In this document: in pieces, positions 30,142-39,320 of the stretch
Numbering within the stretch: position 1 is the stretch's first letter
Layout: each line of letters opens with the position of its first letter
Source of the DNA: Trichodesmium erythraeum GBRTRLIN201
GTDB taxonomy: Bacteria; Cyanobacteriota; Cyanobacteriia; Cyanobacteriales; Microcoleaceae
Direction: 5' to 3'
Length of the DNA: 64,000 nucleotides
NCBI GenBank assembly: GCA_018457135.1
Contig: JAGGDU010000123.1
Location: forward strand, 63,505 to 127,504
The notes under the pieces: model-generated
Told to the model about the DNA's origin: nothing
The model's input: only the letters and a program-made list of their open reading frames with translations
Databases searched by the model: none
Made by a program: the position numbers and the translations under genes

Positions 30142-30708
30142 ATATTTCTTTAATTATAGCAGTTTTGAAATTAATTAGGTATCAAGTTTTACGGATTTAG
30201 GGAATAATAAATAGAGAATAAACATTAGTATTAAACTCTAACTCACTATCCTCAAAACTACTAATAAAATCAGAAAAAATTGTGTATAAAAATATATATT
30301 TATTCCTCAGTGTGTATGAATAAAAAAAAATTAATTTGTACTAATTATTGAAAACAATATTATGTTTGACTGTGTTATAAGTATATATAGAAATCCACCT
30401 ATAAGTTATCAAAATTCAAAAACTATAAATACACTTCAAAACTCTTGCCCCTTGCTAGGATTATTATTTCCAAAAAGAACAAATATTTTAGATATAAATA
30501 AAATAGGATGGCTATATCCAACATTAAAATTTTATCACCTCCTAATTCCTAAATTTTCACAACTACTTTTTAATACTTCAGTGTTTTTTCCCAATAATTA
30601 ACACCTCAAACCTAGCACCTAAAACTTTTGTTCAGGATATCTACCATTACATAGGTAATGTTTAGGTATTTAGGTCAAATATTTGTGAAATTTTCCCATT
30701 AAATATTT
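30142..30708. other. Intergenic region
   Basis: AT-rich. A 79-codon open frame at 30362-30601 has no ribosome site, no recognisable family and unusual composition, and I do not accept it. It holds the upstream region of the alpha/beta-hydrolase gene. Confidence 0.4.
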
Positions 30709-31536
30709 ATGCAATCTGTATGGCTTAATTCTCGTGTAAAATTGTCTGATGGACTATTATTTTGGCGTGAAATTGGTACTGGTTCAAAAAATATAGTTTT
30801 TCTACATGGAACTTGGTATGACAGTAGTCAGTGGTTATCAGTGATGGAAAAATTAAGTTTACATTACCATTGTTTTGCACCAGATTTACCTGGATGTAAT
30901 GAGTCGAAATTTTATTCTACTTATTACTCAATTAGTCAAATGGTAGAATATTTAGCTGAATATATAGCTGCCTTGAAATTAGAAAAAGTTTATTTAGTTG
31001 GTCACTCTTTAGGAGGTTGGATAGCGGCTAGCTATGGTCTTAAATATCCAGATAAATTATTGGGTTTGATTTTAGTATCCCCTGAAGGAATTGATATTGC
31101 TGATGTAAAAGTACGTTGGCAGTGGTATCGCTGGTTAGCTCCGAAAGTTTCTTTGTTGTATTGGATGTTGCGATTAATATATCCTTTTACTAGGCTACTA
31201 GGTCTTAATAAGAAGGTTAAACAAATACTACAAATAAGACAAAATTTGCGTCTTAATTCAACAGTAAATCAAATTTTATTCCGGCGCCGTTGGGCACAGA
31301 TAAAACATGAATTATTAGCAGAAAATTTAGGTTATTTAAAAGTAGCAACGTTGGTTTTACAAGGTTATAAAGATACGGATATTACTCTATCTATGAGTAA
31401 ATACTGTGCTGAACTATTGCCGAGGGCTAAACTTAGTTTAATTAGTTCTGGGGAGAGTAACTTACCTGAACAAATACCAGATATAGTAGTACAAAAAATT
31501 ATAGATTTTTTGAGTGACGAAGATAATTTATTATAG
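30709..31536 (+). CDS. Alpha/beta-hydrolase fold protein lacking the catalytic histidine
   Basis: A 275-residue soluble protein. The oxyanion-hole strand VFLHGTWYDSSQW, the nucleophile elbow GHSLGGW (Ser100) and the acid strand LQGYKDTDI (Asp) are in place. Where relatives have GH in a segment like IPNCGHxPHEExP, this protein has ISSGESNLPEQIP, so the catalytic His appears replaced by Glu. Between Ser100 and the acid lies a cap domain of about 100 residues rich in Arg/Trp/Leu. It faces bioF in convergent orientation. A BioH-like role next to bioF is tempting but unsupported, and loss of His argues against ordinary esterase activity. Confidence 0.8.
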   Translation: MQSVWLNSRVKLSDGLLFWREIGTGSKNIVFLHGTWYDSSQWLSVMEKLSLHYHCFAPDLPGCNESKFYSTYYSISQMVEYLAEYIAALKLEKVYLVGHSLGGWIAASYGLKYPDKLLGLILVSPEGIDIADVKVRWQWYRWLAPKVSLLYWMLRLIYPFTRLLGLNKKVKQILQIRQNLRLNSTVNQILFRRRWAQIKHELLAENLGYLKVATLVLQGYKDTDITLSMSKYCAELLPRAKLSLISSGESNLPEQIPDIVVQKIIDFLSDEDNLL

Positions 31537-31570
31537 GAGTAGGAAGTAAAAGGTAGGTTTTAGGAGTAAT

Positions 31571-31601
31571 AAATAATGGCGCTTTTCGCCTATAATTATT
31601 A
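31571..31601. terminator. Hairpin between convergent genes
   Basis: GGCG (31578-31581) pairs with CGCC (31587-31590), and flanking AATAAT/ATTATT extends the stem with a small bulge. It lies between the stops of the alpha/beta-hydrolase gene and bioF. Confidence 0.4.
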
Positions 31602-31679
31602 AAGATATCGTTATTATTTACTTATTACTTAATAACTAAAATTTTGAGTAAGGCCTTGGGCTATTTTCTGGAATTGGTA

Positions 31680-32861
31680 TCACTGACTCAAATTAATTAA
31701 TGCAGCTATTAATTGCTGAAGATGACTTGTTTCATGGGTAGACATTAGAGAAATACGAATGCGACTGGTATTAACAGTAGGCGGGCGAATGGCAGGAGCA
31801 AATATTCCTTCCTGTTTTAACTTTTCTCCAACTTTCAATGCTTCGACTGCATTTTTAAGGGGAAAACAAATAATTGGTGATTCATAATTAGAGGTTTTCT
31901 TACCTTTGTGTAACAATTGACTTTCTGTTTCTAGTAAATTAATAAAAATCTCTAAATTCTGCCATAGTTTCATACGACGTTCTGGCTCTTTTTTAATAAT
32001 TTTTATAGCTGTTAAAGCTGCTGCAGTATCAGCAGGAGTTAAACCTGTGGTATATATCCAAGTGGGTGTTCTATTTCTGAGAAATTCTATTAAATTTTTT
32101 GACCCGGCAACATAGCCGCCTAAACTTCCTAATGCTTTACTCAAAGTACCAATTTGAATTAATTGTTTTCCTGTACAGTTAAAGTGTTCAACACAACCTC
32201 CTCCATTAATTCCAAATACTCCTGTTGCATGAGCTTCATCTACTAAAAGCATACTATTATATTTTTCTGCTAAATCTAATAACAATGGCAATTTACATAA
32301 ATCACCATCCATACTAAAAACACTATCTGTAATTATTAAACTGCGGCGATAATTTTCTCGTTTTTGTTCTAATTTATTTTTTAAATATTCAATATTATTG
32401 TGGCTATATTCGATAATTTTGGCACCACTAAGAATAGCTCCATTTTTCAGGCTAGAATGATTATATTCATCTGATAAAATTAGGTCACGTTGACTGACAA
32501 CCGAAGAGATTACACCAATATTTGCTAAATATCCTGAACTAAATACTAATGCTGATTCTGTTTGTTTTAATTTGGCTATTTCTCGTTCTAATTCCTGATG
32601 TATTTCTCGATGACCTGTTAATAAACGCGAGCCTGTACTACCGCTACCAAATTCTTTTGTTGCTTGTATAGCTGCTGCGATTAAACGTTCATCTCCTGCT
32701 AATCCTAGATAATCATTACTGGCAAAATTTATTAGTTTTTTTCCTTCTAATTTAATTATTGCACCGGGAATACTTTCAATAGTTTTGACCGAACGATACC
32801 AGTTAGCTTTATGTATTGTTGATAGGGATGACTCTATCCAACTATAGGGGTTATTTTGCAT
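31680..32861 (-). CDS. bioF: 8-amino-7-oxononanoate synthase
   Basis: PLP enzyme that joins pimeloyl-ACP (or CoA) with L-alanine to make 8-amino-7-oxononanoate, the first ring-building step of biotin synthesis. The 393-residue cytoplasmic protein shows the alpha-oxoamine synthase features: [28 protein letters not shown], the cofactor strand [13 protein letters not shown], and the PLP lysine in [16 protein letters not shown]. The start is placed at MQNNPYSW; the longer frame adds a hydrophobic, repetitive stretch made by a run of short repeats and lacks a ribosome site. No other biotin gene is adjacent, so this is a scattered pathway, usual in cyanobacteria. Confidence 0.92.
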   Translation of the reverse strand: MQNNPYSWIESSLSTIHKANWYRSVKTIESIPGAIIKLEGKKLINFASNDYLGLAGDERLIAAAIQATKEFGSGSTGSRLLTGHREIHQELEREIAKLKQTESALVFSSGYLANIGVISSVVSQRDLILSDEYNHSSLKNGAILSGAKIIEYSHNNIEYLKNKLEQKRENYRRSLIITDSVFSMDGDLCKLPLLLDLAEKYNSMLLVDEAHATGVFGINGGGCVEHFNCTGKQLIQIGTLSKALGSLGGYVAGSKNLIEFLRNRTPTWIYTTGLTPADTAAALTAIKIIKKEPERRMKLWQNLEIFINLLETESQLLHKGKKTSNYESPIICFPLKNAVEALKVGEKLKQEGIFAPAIRPPTVNTSRIRISLMSTHETSHLQQLIAALINLSQ

Positions 32862-33889
32862 TTTTAAGGAATAGGAAATATGGAATAAGAAATAGGGAGT
32901 AGAGAGAATAAAGTAGGGAGTGGCCAAAAATTAAATTATTTATCACTTAACATTTTTAAGGATTATAAATACCGAGACTCCCTATCTAAACTCTAAATCT
33001 AAAGAGTGTTAAAATAATACTATTACAATATATTTTTGCTTTACTCCACAAGGTTAAAAGTTAGTAAAGTAAGTTTGGTTCATTTTGTACAATTTGCTTT
33101 CAAGCCCCGAAACAATCTTTGAAGAATAAGGGCCACGGTTTAGGACTGTACTAAGTTTGTCAGCTTATGGCTTTTGGTAGGGTCTTTCTGAAGTTGCTGC
33201 TAATAATATTCAAATTTAGGGACTATTTCTAGTCCAATTTTCTTCCTATTGAAGGACAACCTGAAGGCTGAGGCTGAAGGACTAAAGATCACTAACTTGC
33301 TAAAAACTAGATTTAGGGAAGTTGACCAAAAATTATTAGATCGTGTAGAAATTTTGTTAAGTTATCTTCTTCGAAAGGAGAGCCCGAGAGATGGTAACCA
33401 GGTCAGAGTAAATTAGATATCTCCAAAAATTAAAAATTAAATCAATACATACTCATTACGGGATGAGAACTATTAGGCATTAAATATAGCATTACTATTC
33501 AGAAATGCTATAATTAGAGATAAAACTATGGCAGCAATTTTAGTATAATTTAGCAACTTAATTATTAAAGCGATCGCTTAATTCAGTCTCTCAAAAAAAC
33601 AAAAAAAACAGGCGCAGAAGTTGATATTCTGGGAGCAAATAATGACAACACTTGACACAAATATAATTTTGTTCACCTTTTTCTAGATTTAATGGCTGTG
33701 GTCTTACGGATACTCTATTGTATTTTTCCTTGAATTATACACAATTATTATTGTATGAATTCTCTCAATAATTTGTCAAATTACTGAGTCTCTTCTTAAA
33801 AAATAACTCTTTTTTGATTTCAAGATTTATATTAACTAACTACAAGGATGTCGGTAAGATACTGATCAACATTTTAGTAAGAAAAAACT
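32862..33889. other. Intergenic region with possible decayed DUF4351 fragment
   Basis: About 1 kb without an intact gene. One piece near 33250-33410 may be a coding remnant and is listed separately. GCGATCGC at 33571 is outside any gene. Confidence 0.4.
33251..33412 (+). pseudogene. Possible fragment of a DUF4351-type C-terminus
   Basis: A frame without stops reads LKAEAEGLKITNLL followed by KTRFREVDQKLLDRVEILLS. The pattern of leucines with RFxEVxxxLLxRVExL resembles the C-terminal DUF4351 region of Rpn/PD-(D/E)XK-like proteins. No start, catalytic domain or ribosome site is present. The similarity is by memory and weak. Confidence 0.3.
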
Positions 33890-34991
33890 ATGAAGACAAA
33901 ATTAGGTCACCCCATGCTACCACAAGCTAATAATGATGAATTAGCACGGCAAAATTTTCAGTTTGAGAAAATATATGTTTAAAAAAATGCTCCCTGAATT
34001 GAAGGTGGTATAGGAAGAAACTGTCAAACCACAATTTGAAGTAGAAAACCAACGTCTTCCTAAAGACCGTTATGAAATTCGGCGGGGTATGAAGCAACAA
34101 CAATGCTATAAATGGTTTAGTAGCTTAAAGCGGACTATCCAAGAGATGATGTGGGAGTCAGTTGCGACTACAGTCGAACGTCAGCTACCAGAATTGATAG
34201 AACAAGCAAAAGATCGAGAAGCACCCCAAGGAACAGTTACCTTAGACCCTGAATTGAAAATACCAGCCTACCAAACTGCGGTAGATATTCATTGTATGCC
34301 TGGGGGATATAATGGTGAATACACTCAAGATGATATATCTGCTGGTGCTATCTATAATTTAGGTGTTTATATATATAGTCTGGCAAACCGTGACTCCATT
34401 CGCGATGACAGAGTTCAGACAGTTATCCACAAATTCTTGAAGCAGGAATACCCAAATTTTCAGCCTGGAAAAATTCTAGATATGGGTTGTACGATAGGTG
34501 ATAACACTTTGCCTTATGTAGATGCTTACCCAAATGCTGAAGTTTATGGTATCGATCTAGCTCGGGCTATATTACGCTATGGTCATGCGCGAGCCGAGTT
34601 TTTAGAAAAACGGGTGCATTTTAGTCAACAGAATGCCGAGAAAACTAACTTTCAGGATGAGTCATTTTATTTGGTGGTAAGTCATATTTTACTACATGAA
34701 ATACCTGTACCAGCAATTCAGAATGTTTTCCGCGAAAGTTATCGTTTGTTAGCTCCAGGTGGAATAATGATACATCAAGATGCGCGTTTGTATTGTCATC
34801 TAGATGTATATACTGCGTTCCTCTACGATGAAGAAACAACTAATAATAATGAACCCTTCTGGAGTTCGATGCGAGATTTAGATTTAGTAGCTGTAGCAGA
34901 AGAAGCAGGTTTTTCCAGAGATAGTCTCATTGAAACGCTACTGGTAAAAAATAATGGAATGCAGTTATTTATTATTGTTGGTACTAAATAA
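33890..34991 (+). pseudogene. Class I SAM-dependent methyltransferase with broken 5' end
   Basis: The intact part (ATG at 34089, 300 residues) holds a Rossmann methyltransferase domain: LDMGCTIGDNTLPY (SAM motif I), EVYGIDLARAILRYG, SHILLHEIP and RLLAPGGIMIHQD. Coding similarity continues upstream to ATG 33890 (MKTKLGHPMLPQANNDELAR), with LPELKVV and FEVENQRLPKDRYEIRRG leading straight into the intact part. The join needs a one-base frameshift near 33979 and reading through TAG at about 34011. So the original protein was about 365 residues. The truncated form keeps the SAM-binding domain and might still work if translated from 34089. It heads a same-strand group with a small protein, DUF3598 and a glutathione transferase. 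Confidence 0.7.
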
Positions 34992-35011
34992 AAAAAAAAG
35001 ACAGAAAAAAA

Positions 35012-35281
35012 ATGATTCCTAAACAAGCAAAAGGTAAACGACCAGTTTATTTAGATAATACAGATAACGATCAATTACTGGCAATAATAATGGCATTGGC
35101 AGGAGAGGTGTCAGTATTGCGATAACGCCTAGATACAATTGAAAAATTAGTAGTAGCTAAGGGTATTATGTCTCTTGAAGATATTGAAAATTATCAGCCA
35201 GATGTAAAAGTAAATGAGGAACGAGAACAATGGCGTGCTGATTATATTAATAGAATACTGAGAGTTATACAGAATCTTTAA
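35012..35281 (+). pseudogene. Small coiled-coil-like protein interrupted by one stop
   Basis: A 90-codon frame reads MIPKQAKGKRPVYLDNTDND, LLAIIMALAGEVSVLR, then TAA at 35123-35125, then RLDTIEKLVVAKGIMSLEDI and onward to WRADYINRILRVIQNL. The stop sits where a Glu codon would fit (GAA to TAA) inside a heptad-like helix. The rest of the frame is clean, which points to one recent nonsense mutation or an error. It begins 20 bases after the methyltransferase stop and was probably in its operon. Function unknown. Confidence 0.6.
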
Positions 35282-35460
35282 TTGCTCTCAGATAATGAAA
35301 AAAATTGTTGAGAAATTTGCCATTGTTGGTGCAAAATTAGATTTTTAAGTCAGCCTAAAATAGGGATAGAAGTTAGTAATGGTTCTAATTTTTGCGAGTG
35401 GTATATATGGGGATAATAATCAGGTAAAATAGTACAAAATCAAGATAAATTTGAGAATAC

Positions 35461-36255
35461 ATGAACATGAATCTACAAGAACAAAATTGGATAAATTTAT
35501 TCGGAGATCTTTCTCCAGAAGGAATAGCTTGGTATGGTATTTGGACTAGATATTCTCCAAAATTAGAAGTTATAACATCTTTTCAAGGTATCAGAAATTT
35601 GTCAGCTAATAATAATAAAACAGTAATTACTCATCGTAATAATTATACTTATGCTGATGGTAGTACGAAAGAAATACAATGGCTTCTTGATAAAGAAATT
35701 GCCAATCAACCAGATGGAATAATTCATTCGGGAGCAGAATCTATGAGGGTATTATCTTTCAGTGAAGAAGCCAAAACTTCGATATGCCCACAATTAAAAA
35801 TAGAGAATCCTTTCGGTTGTGAATTGTTTTTCCAACATCAAAATTTTCGGACTAGCGTTGTCGTTATTTATGGAGAAAATGGCGAGCTAGCAAGATTTAC
35901 ACAAATTCGCGAACATCTAAATAGTTATCCAGACCAAAAACCAGGAGCAAATTTAAATAATATATCAGGAAATTGGGTTAGAAAAAAACAATCTATGACT
36001 CCAGATTTACAAGTTTTTCAAGAACCAGAGATGAGAGAAATTGAGTTAAATCTAACTACAGGTAAAAATCAAACATTTTTCCTACCTGATGCTATAGTTA
36101 TCAATGTTCCTCAACAGCTAAAAATAGGAGAAGAATTTGAAATTTTAGTAGGTAAGATGGTGATAGAAAATAAGTATAAAAGGATGATTGTTAAATACGA
36201 TAAAAATGGCAAATTTATCCAGTTAATTTCTGAAGTTTTTGACCGGAAAGATTAA
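35461..36255 (+). CDS. DUF3598 family protein
   Basis: A 264-residue protein starting MNMNLQEQNW, with LFGDLSPEGIAWYGIWTRYSP, the conserved opening of the cyanobacterial DUF3598 family, which is predicted to have a lipocalin-like beta-barrel fold. Other conserved parts are QWLLDKE, FGCELFFQHQNFRTSVVVIY and FFLPDAIVINVPQQL. There is no signal peptide or membrane segment. Function is not established; relatives occur near genes for small-molecule chemistry. It lies after the damaged methyltransferase and small-protein genes, with a 179-base gap. MNLQEQNW, two codons later, is an alternative start. Confidence 0.8.
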   Translation: MNMNLQEQNWINLFGDLSPEGIAWYGIWTRYSPKLEVITSFQGIRNLSANNNKTVITHRNNYTYADGSTKEIQWLLDKEIANQPDGIIHSGAESMRVLSFSEEAKTSICPQLKIENPFGCELFFQHQNFRTSVVVIYGENGELARFTQIREHLNSYPDQKPGANLNNISGNWVRKKQSMTPDLQVFQEPEMREIELNLTTGKNQTFFLPDAIVINVPQQLKIGEEFEILVGKMVIENKYKRMIVKYDKNGKFIQLISEVFDRKD

Positions 36256-37003
36256 ACTGGCTGGAAAAGTAGTAATTTTGGTTATTAGTTATGGGTACTT
36301 TTGTAAACAATGCATTAAAAATAGCATCAAGCCTTTATATAGTCTAGGTTTGAGATTTAATAAATCTGTTTGATTTTTTCCTAATATATCTAAGTTAGAG
36401 CTATTTTTAGCAATAGGTACCTATTTCCTTGACGCCAAAAGAGCAATGATAAGCTAAAAAAATATCAAAGTACCGTTATCAGTTATTAGTACCTCTAAAA
36501 TCAAGCCAAAAGCTGAAAATACTTTATTCTTTTGATATTCTCCTGAAAGGTCAGCTGTTTACCTTACTTTTTGTCAAAGGTAATTCTTTTAGGGGGAGTT
36601 GCCAGAAAAAGAGCGATCGCCAATTGATAATAGGAAAAAATTGACTAAAAATATAGAATATGTTATATTTAAAATCCTTATTTTTTATAATAATATCCTC
36701 AAAAAATAGAGATATTTGATAGAATACCTTTGCCATATAATTACTGTCTACTTTTTTTCCTTTATAATATACTCAAGAATCAATTTATTATACCAAAATT
36801 TAACAAAAAAATATGTTTTAATAATCAGTGTGATTAAAGAAGTTAATAGGATATTTTCCTTGGAAAAAAAAATAACTTTTGACCTAAAAAATAGTGTTAA
36901 AACTATTTGAATGTGACTCCTGAATCCTAATAAATATTTTAGTCATTTCTAACAAATATTTATCACATTTAGTCTAATAAATTAGAAAGGATAAAATTCA
37001 GCA
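36256..37003. other. Intergenic region
   Basis: About 750 AT-rich bases between the DUF3598 and GST genes. Short open frames on both strands (36551-36736, 36716-36910) have no family or ribosome site. A GCGATCGC octamer occurs at 36613. Confidence 0.4.
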
Positions 37004-38287
37004 ATGGTAACAGATATATTCCAGAATAAACCCCTTCCTAACTGGGAAGAATTACTACAAGTTGCCCAACAAAATACTACGGCAAAATGGATATTAAGAA
37101 CAGATAAAAGTCCTAGCACTGCAACAATATCTAGTTATATTGCTCGACTAAACCCTGAGGAAAAACCCTCTGTTTTGCTTTATAGAGATAATAATGCTTG
37201 GTGTCCTTTTTGTGAAAGAGTTTGGTTTGCGTTAGAAGAAAAACAAATCCCTTTTGAAGTTGAGTTAATTAACTTAGCAGATAAACCACAATGGTACAAG
37301 GATATGGTGCCAACCGGGTTAGTTCCGGCAGTGAAAATTGAAGGAGAGTTAGTCTATGAGTCGAAAAATATTTTACTTGCTTTAGAAAATAAATTTGATA
37401 GGCTTCCCCTATTACCTAAGGAACCCCAAGAAAGGTCTGTAGCTTTAAATATGATAGAAGCTTTTGACAGTAATGGTTTAGTTAAATCAGGATATGAGTT
37501 TCTCTTTAATTCTGTGAAATCAAAAGAAATAACACCTGAAGAAAAAGAGGCACAGCTACTGAATTTGCAAACAATTTTTGAGACTAGGTTAGACCAGTTG
37601 GAAGAAACATTAAGTCAGTATCCTGGTGCTTATTTTTTGCACGAGTTTAGTTTGGTGGATATAATATATACTCCTGGTATTACGAGATTAGCAGCTAATT
37701 TACCTGTATTTCGGGGGTATTCTATATATAATAACGATCGCTTTGCGAGAATTAATCAATGGTTGACGGCGATCAATCAGCGTCCGGCTTATCAACATAT
37801 AAAACCAAATTCTCAAACTAATAATTTGATCATACAAAAAATATTTCATTTGCCGGCTATTTACAACAGTAAATCAGAACCTCAAGCAAAATTTGAAAGT
37901 CAGGAACAAGACTATCGGATGGAGGCAGCCGGGAGATTAAGTAGTAACTACAAAACTGTTGTTGCTGATATTCTCAAAAATTCGGGAATTCAAACATGGG
38001 TGAGTCAGGAGAGTTTACCAAAAATTGAATTGGTTATTGACTTTTACTTGAGACGTTTAGTTTATTCTTTAATTGAGGGGGGCGTCCCATCATTTTTTAC
38101 TCACTCAATTGATGCCAAAACTGAACAACACAATGAAGTCAAAGAGATAAATTCTGCTGATGCTGCCCTTGGAGCGATCGCTCTAGCTTTTCTCAGAAAT
38201 AGAGTTTGTGTACCCCGTGACATGAGTGCAAATGCTGCAGTGGCTTTTCAAACAGCAATTGATACTATGTTGTCTTGTCTCTATTAA
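37004..38287 (+). CDS. Glutathione S-transferase-like protein with C-terminal extension
   Basis: A 427-residue protein. Residues about 55-135 form a thioredoxin-like GST N-domain with a CPFC pair (Cys67, Cys70) after LLYRDNNAW, and VPTGLVPAVKIEGELVYESKNI gives the glutathione-contact cis-Pro and Glu-Ser. A helical GST C-domain follows to about residue 265 (NQWLTAINQRPAYQHI). The last 130 residues form an extra helical domain with LGAIALAFLRNRVCVPRDMS near the end. The CPFC site suggests thiol-disulfide or deglutathionylation chemistry more than classic conjugation. AAAGGA lies about 10 bases before ATG. Cyanobacterial and plant proteins of this layout exist; substrate unknown. Confidence 0.85.
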   Translation: MVTDIFQNKPLPNWEELLQVAQQNTTAKWILRTDKSPSTATISSYIARLNPEEKPSVLLYRDNNAWCPFCERVWFALEEKQIPFEVELINLADKPQWYKDMVPTGLVPAVKIEGELVYESKNILLALENKFDRLPLLPKEPQERSVALNMIEAFDSNGLVKSGYEFLFNSVKSKEITPEEKEAQLLNLQTIFETRLDQLEETLSQYPGAYFLHEFSLVDIIYTPGITRLAANLPVFRGYSIYNNDRFARINQWLTAINQRPAYQHIKPNSQTNNLIIQKIFHLPAIYNSKSEPQAKFESQEQDYRMEAAGRLSSNYKTVVADILKNSGIQTWVSQESLPKIELVIDFYLRRLVYSLIEGGVPSFFTHSIDAKTEQHNEVKEINSADAALGAIALAFLRNRVCVPRDMSANAAVAFQTAIDTMLSCLY

Positions 38288-38423
38288 ATTTATCTTCAAA
38301 CTAAAAGTTGAACAAATAGCTTCTTCAGGACTTACACAGGTGAACCTAGAGACCGAATTTTTTCATTAATATTTATGATTAAAAACAAAGACTTATCTTA
38401 GAAACCTAGTTTATTCAAGTAAT

Positions 38424-38497
38424 ATCATGTCTGGATAATTCAGTTATCAAAAAGTTTTTTTAGGAACTTTAATTATAACTATGTAACCAGACATGAT
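38424..38497. mobile_element. Small inverted-repeat element (ATCATGTCTGG ends)
   Basis: ATCATGTCTGG (38424-38434) and CCAGACATGAT (38487-38497) are perfect 11-bp inverted repeats bounding 74 bases of non-coding DNA. Similar single ends occur at 7373-7383 (ATCATGTCCGG) and 26971 (ATCATGTCC). It falls between the GST gene and the PepSY-like gene, both ending toward it, so it may also serve as a terminator. Confidence 0.65.
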
Positions 38498-38516
38498 CCA
38501 AGTTCTCTTCTTCTGA

Positions 38517-38798
38517 TTATCTCTTATATTTTCGGTTCACTTGGAACCACATAATAATTCCTGTTACTGCCAACATTAACATTCCAAAGGCATTTAAAAA
38601 TGGATAAATCATCTCTAAATTAATTCTCCCAAACTTGCCTCTATGCCATTCTAATAGCCAAATAAAATCACCAGCTTTACCTGTAATGACTGATATTTGA
38701 AATAGGGAACCTGTAATTAAACTAAGTAGTACAGGAAATAACATTACTGGAGCAAACCAATAGTGAAGTTGGCGCAGTCTTGCTTTATTAATTTTCAT
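38517..38798 (-). CDS. PepSY-like small membrane protein
   Basis: A 93-residue protein with two or three membrane helices: LHYWFAPVMLFPVLLSLITGSLFQI (about 12-36) and PFLNAFGMLMLAVTGIIMWF (about 66-85). The opening RQLHYWFAPVMLFPVLLSLITG resembles the first helix of PepSY-associated membrane proteins (often named for siderophore or reductase transmembrane proteins), with a conserved His. The close distance to a second leftward gene and the divergent multicopper oxidase suggest a shared metal theme. Function unknown. Confidence 0.7.
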   Translation of the reverse strand: MKINKARLRQLHYWFAPVMLFPVLLSLITGSLFQISVITGKAGDFIWLLEWHRGKFGRINLEMIYPFLNAFGMLMLAVTGIIMWFQVNRKYKR

Positions 38799-38847
38799 AG
38801 CTTAAAAATTTAATCGCAGGCAAACATCCCAGATGTATTATACAAAT

Positions 38848-39186
38848 TTATCTCAATAAATACGACTTCATTGAAAATAGTAAAAAGGGGATTATAAATA
38901 ATAGTAAAAAAATAATTTCTCCAGGTTGTACCAAAAAATTATTCATTTGAGCTAGGTCAGAGACATTAATAGCTTTTTGCTCTACAAGTGTTTCTACTTT
39001 AGTTTCTACCTTTGGAGAAGATACTTGTGGTATTTCATTTTTCGGTTTTTTATTGACAGAATTACTTTCTACTTGTTTTACTTCTGGGTTTGAATTATCA
39101 TTTTTACTAGGTACATGCAGTTCTGGGGCATGAGCGAGGAAAGATATAGTGTGCACTATTTTTTTACTCCTATCAATTTCAGTCAT
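38848..39186 (-). CDS. Hypothetical single-pass membrane protein
   Basis: A 112-residue protein with a His-containing N-terminal stretch (HTISFLAHAPELHVP), a Lys/Ser/Glu-rich middle that is probably disordered, and one C-terminal membrane helix (PGEIIFLLLFIIPFLLFSM). It lies 49 bases upstream of the PepSY-like gene on the same strand and probably shares its transcript. GGAGAAAAG stands near the start. No family recognised; three His in the N-terminus would suit metal binding, but that is a guess. Confidence 0.6.
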   Translation of the reverse strand: MTEIDRSKKIVHTISFLAHAPELHVPSKNDNSNPEVKQVESNSVNKKPKNEIPQVSSPKVETKVETLVEQKAINVSDLAQMNNFLVQPGEIIFLLLFIIPFLLFSMKSYLLR

Positions 39187-39320
39187 ATTCGGAGAAAAGG
39201 ATAATTACATTTAGCTCCTAAGACAAAAAAATATCTTGATTTCATTATTTTACTCGATCATCATAGTAATTGGCTAAAATAAAATGTTAAATCAAATATA
39301 AAATTCCCAAAATATTAATT

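Noticed and set aside
30362-30601. A 79-codon plus-strand frame
   Set aside because: No ribosome site, membrane pattern or recognised domain.
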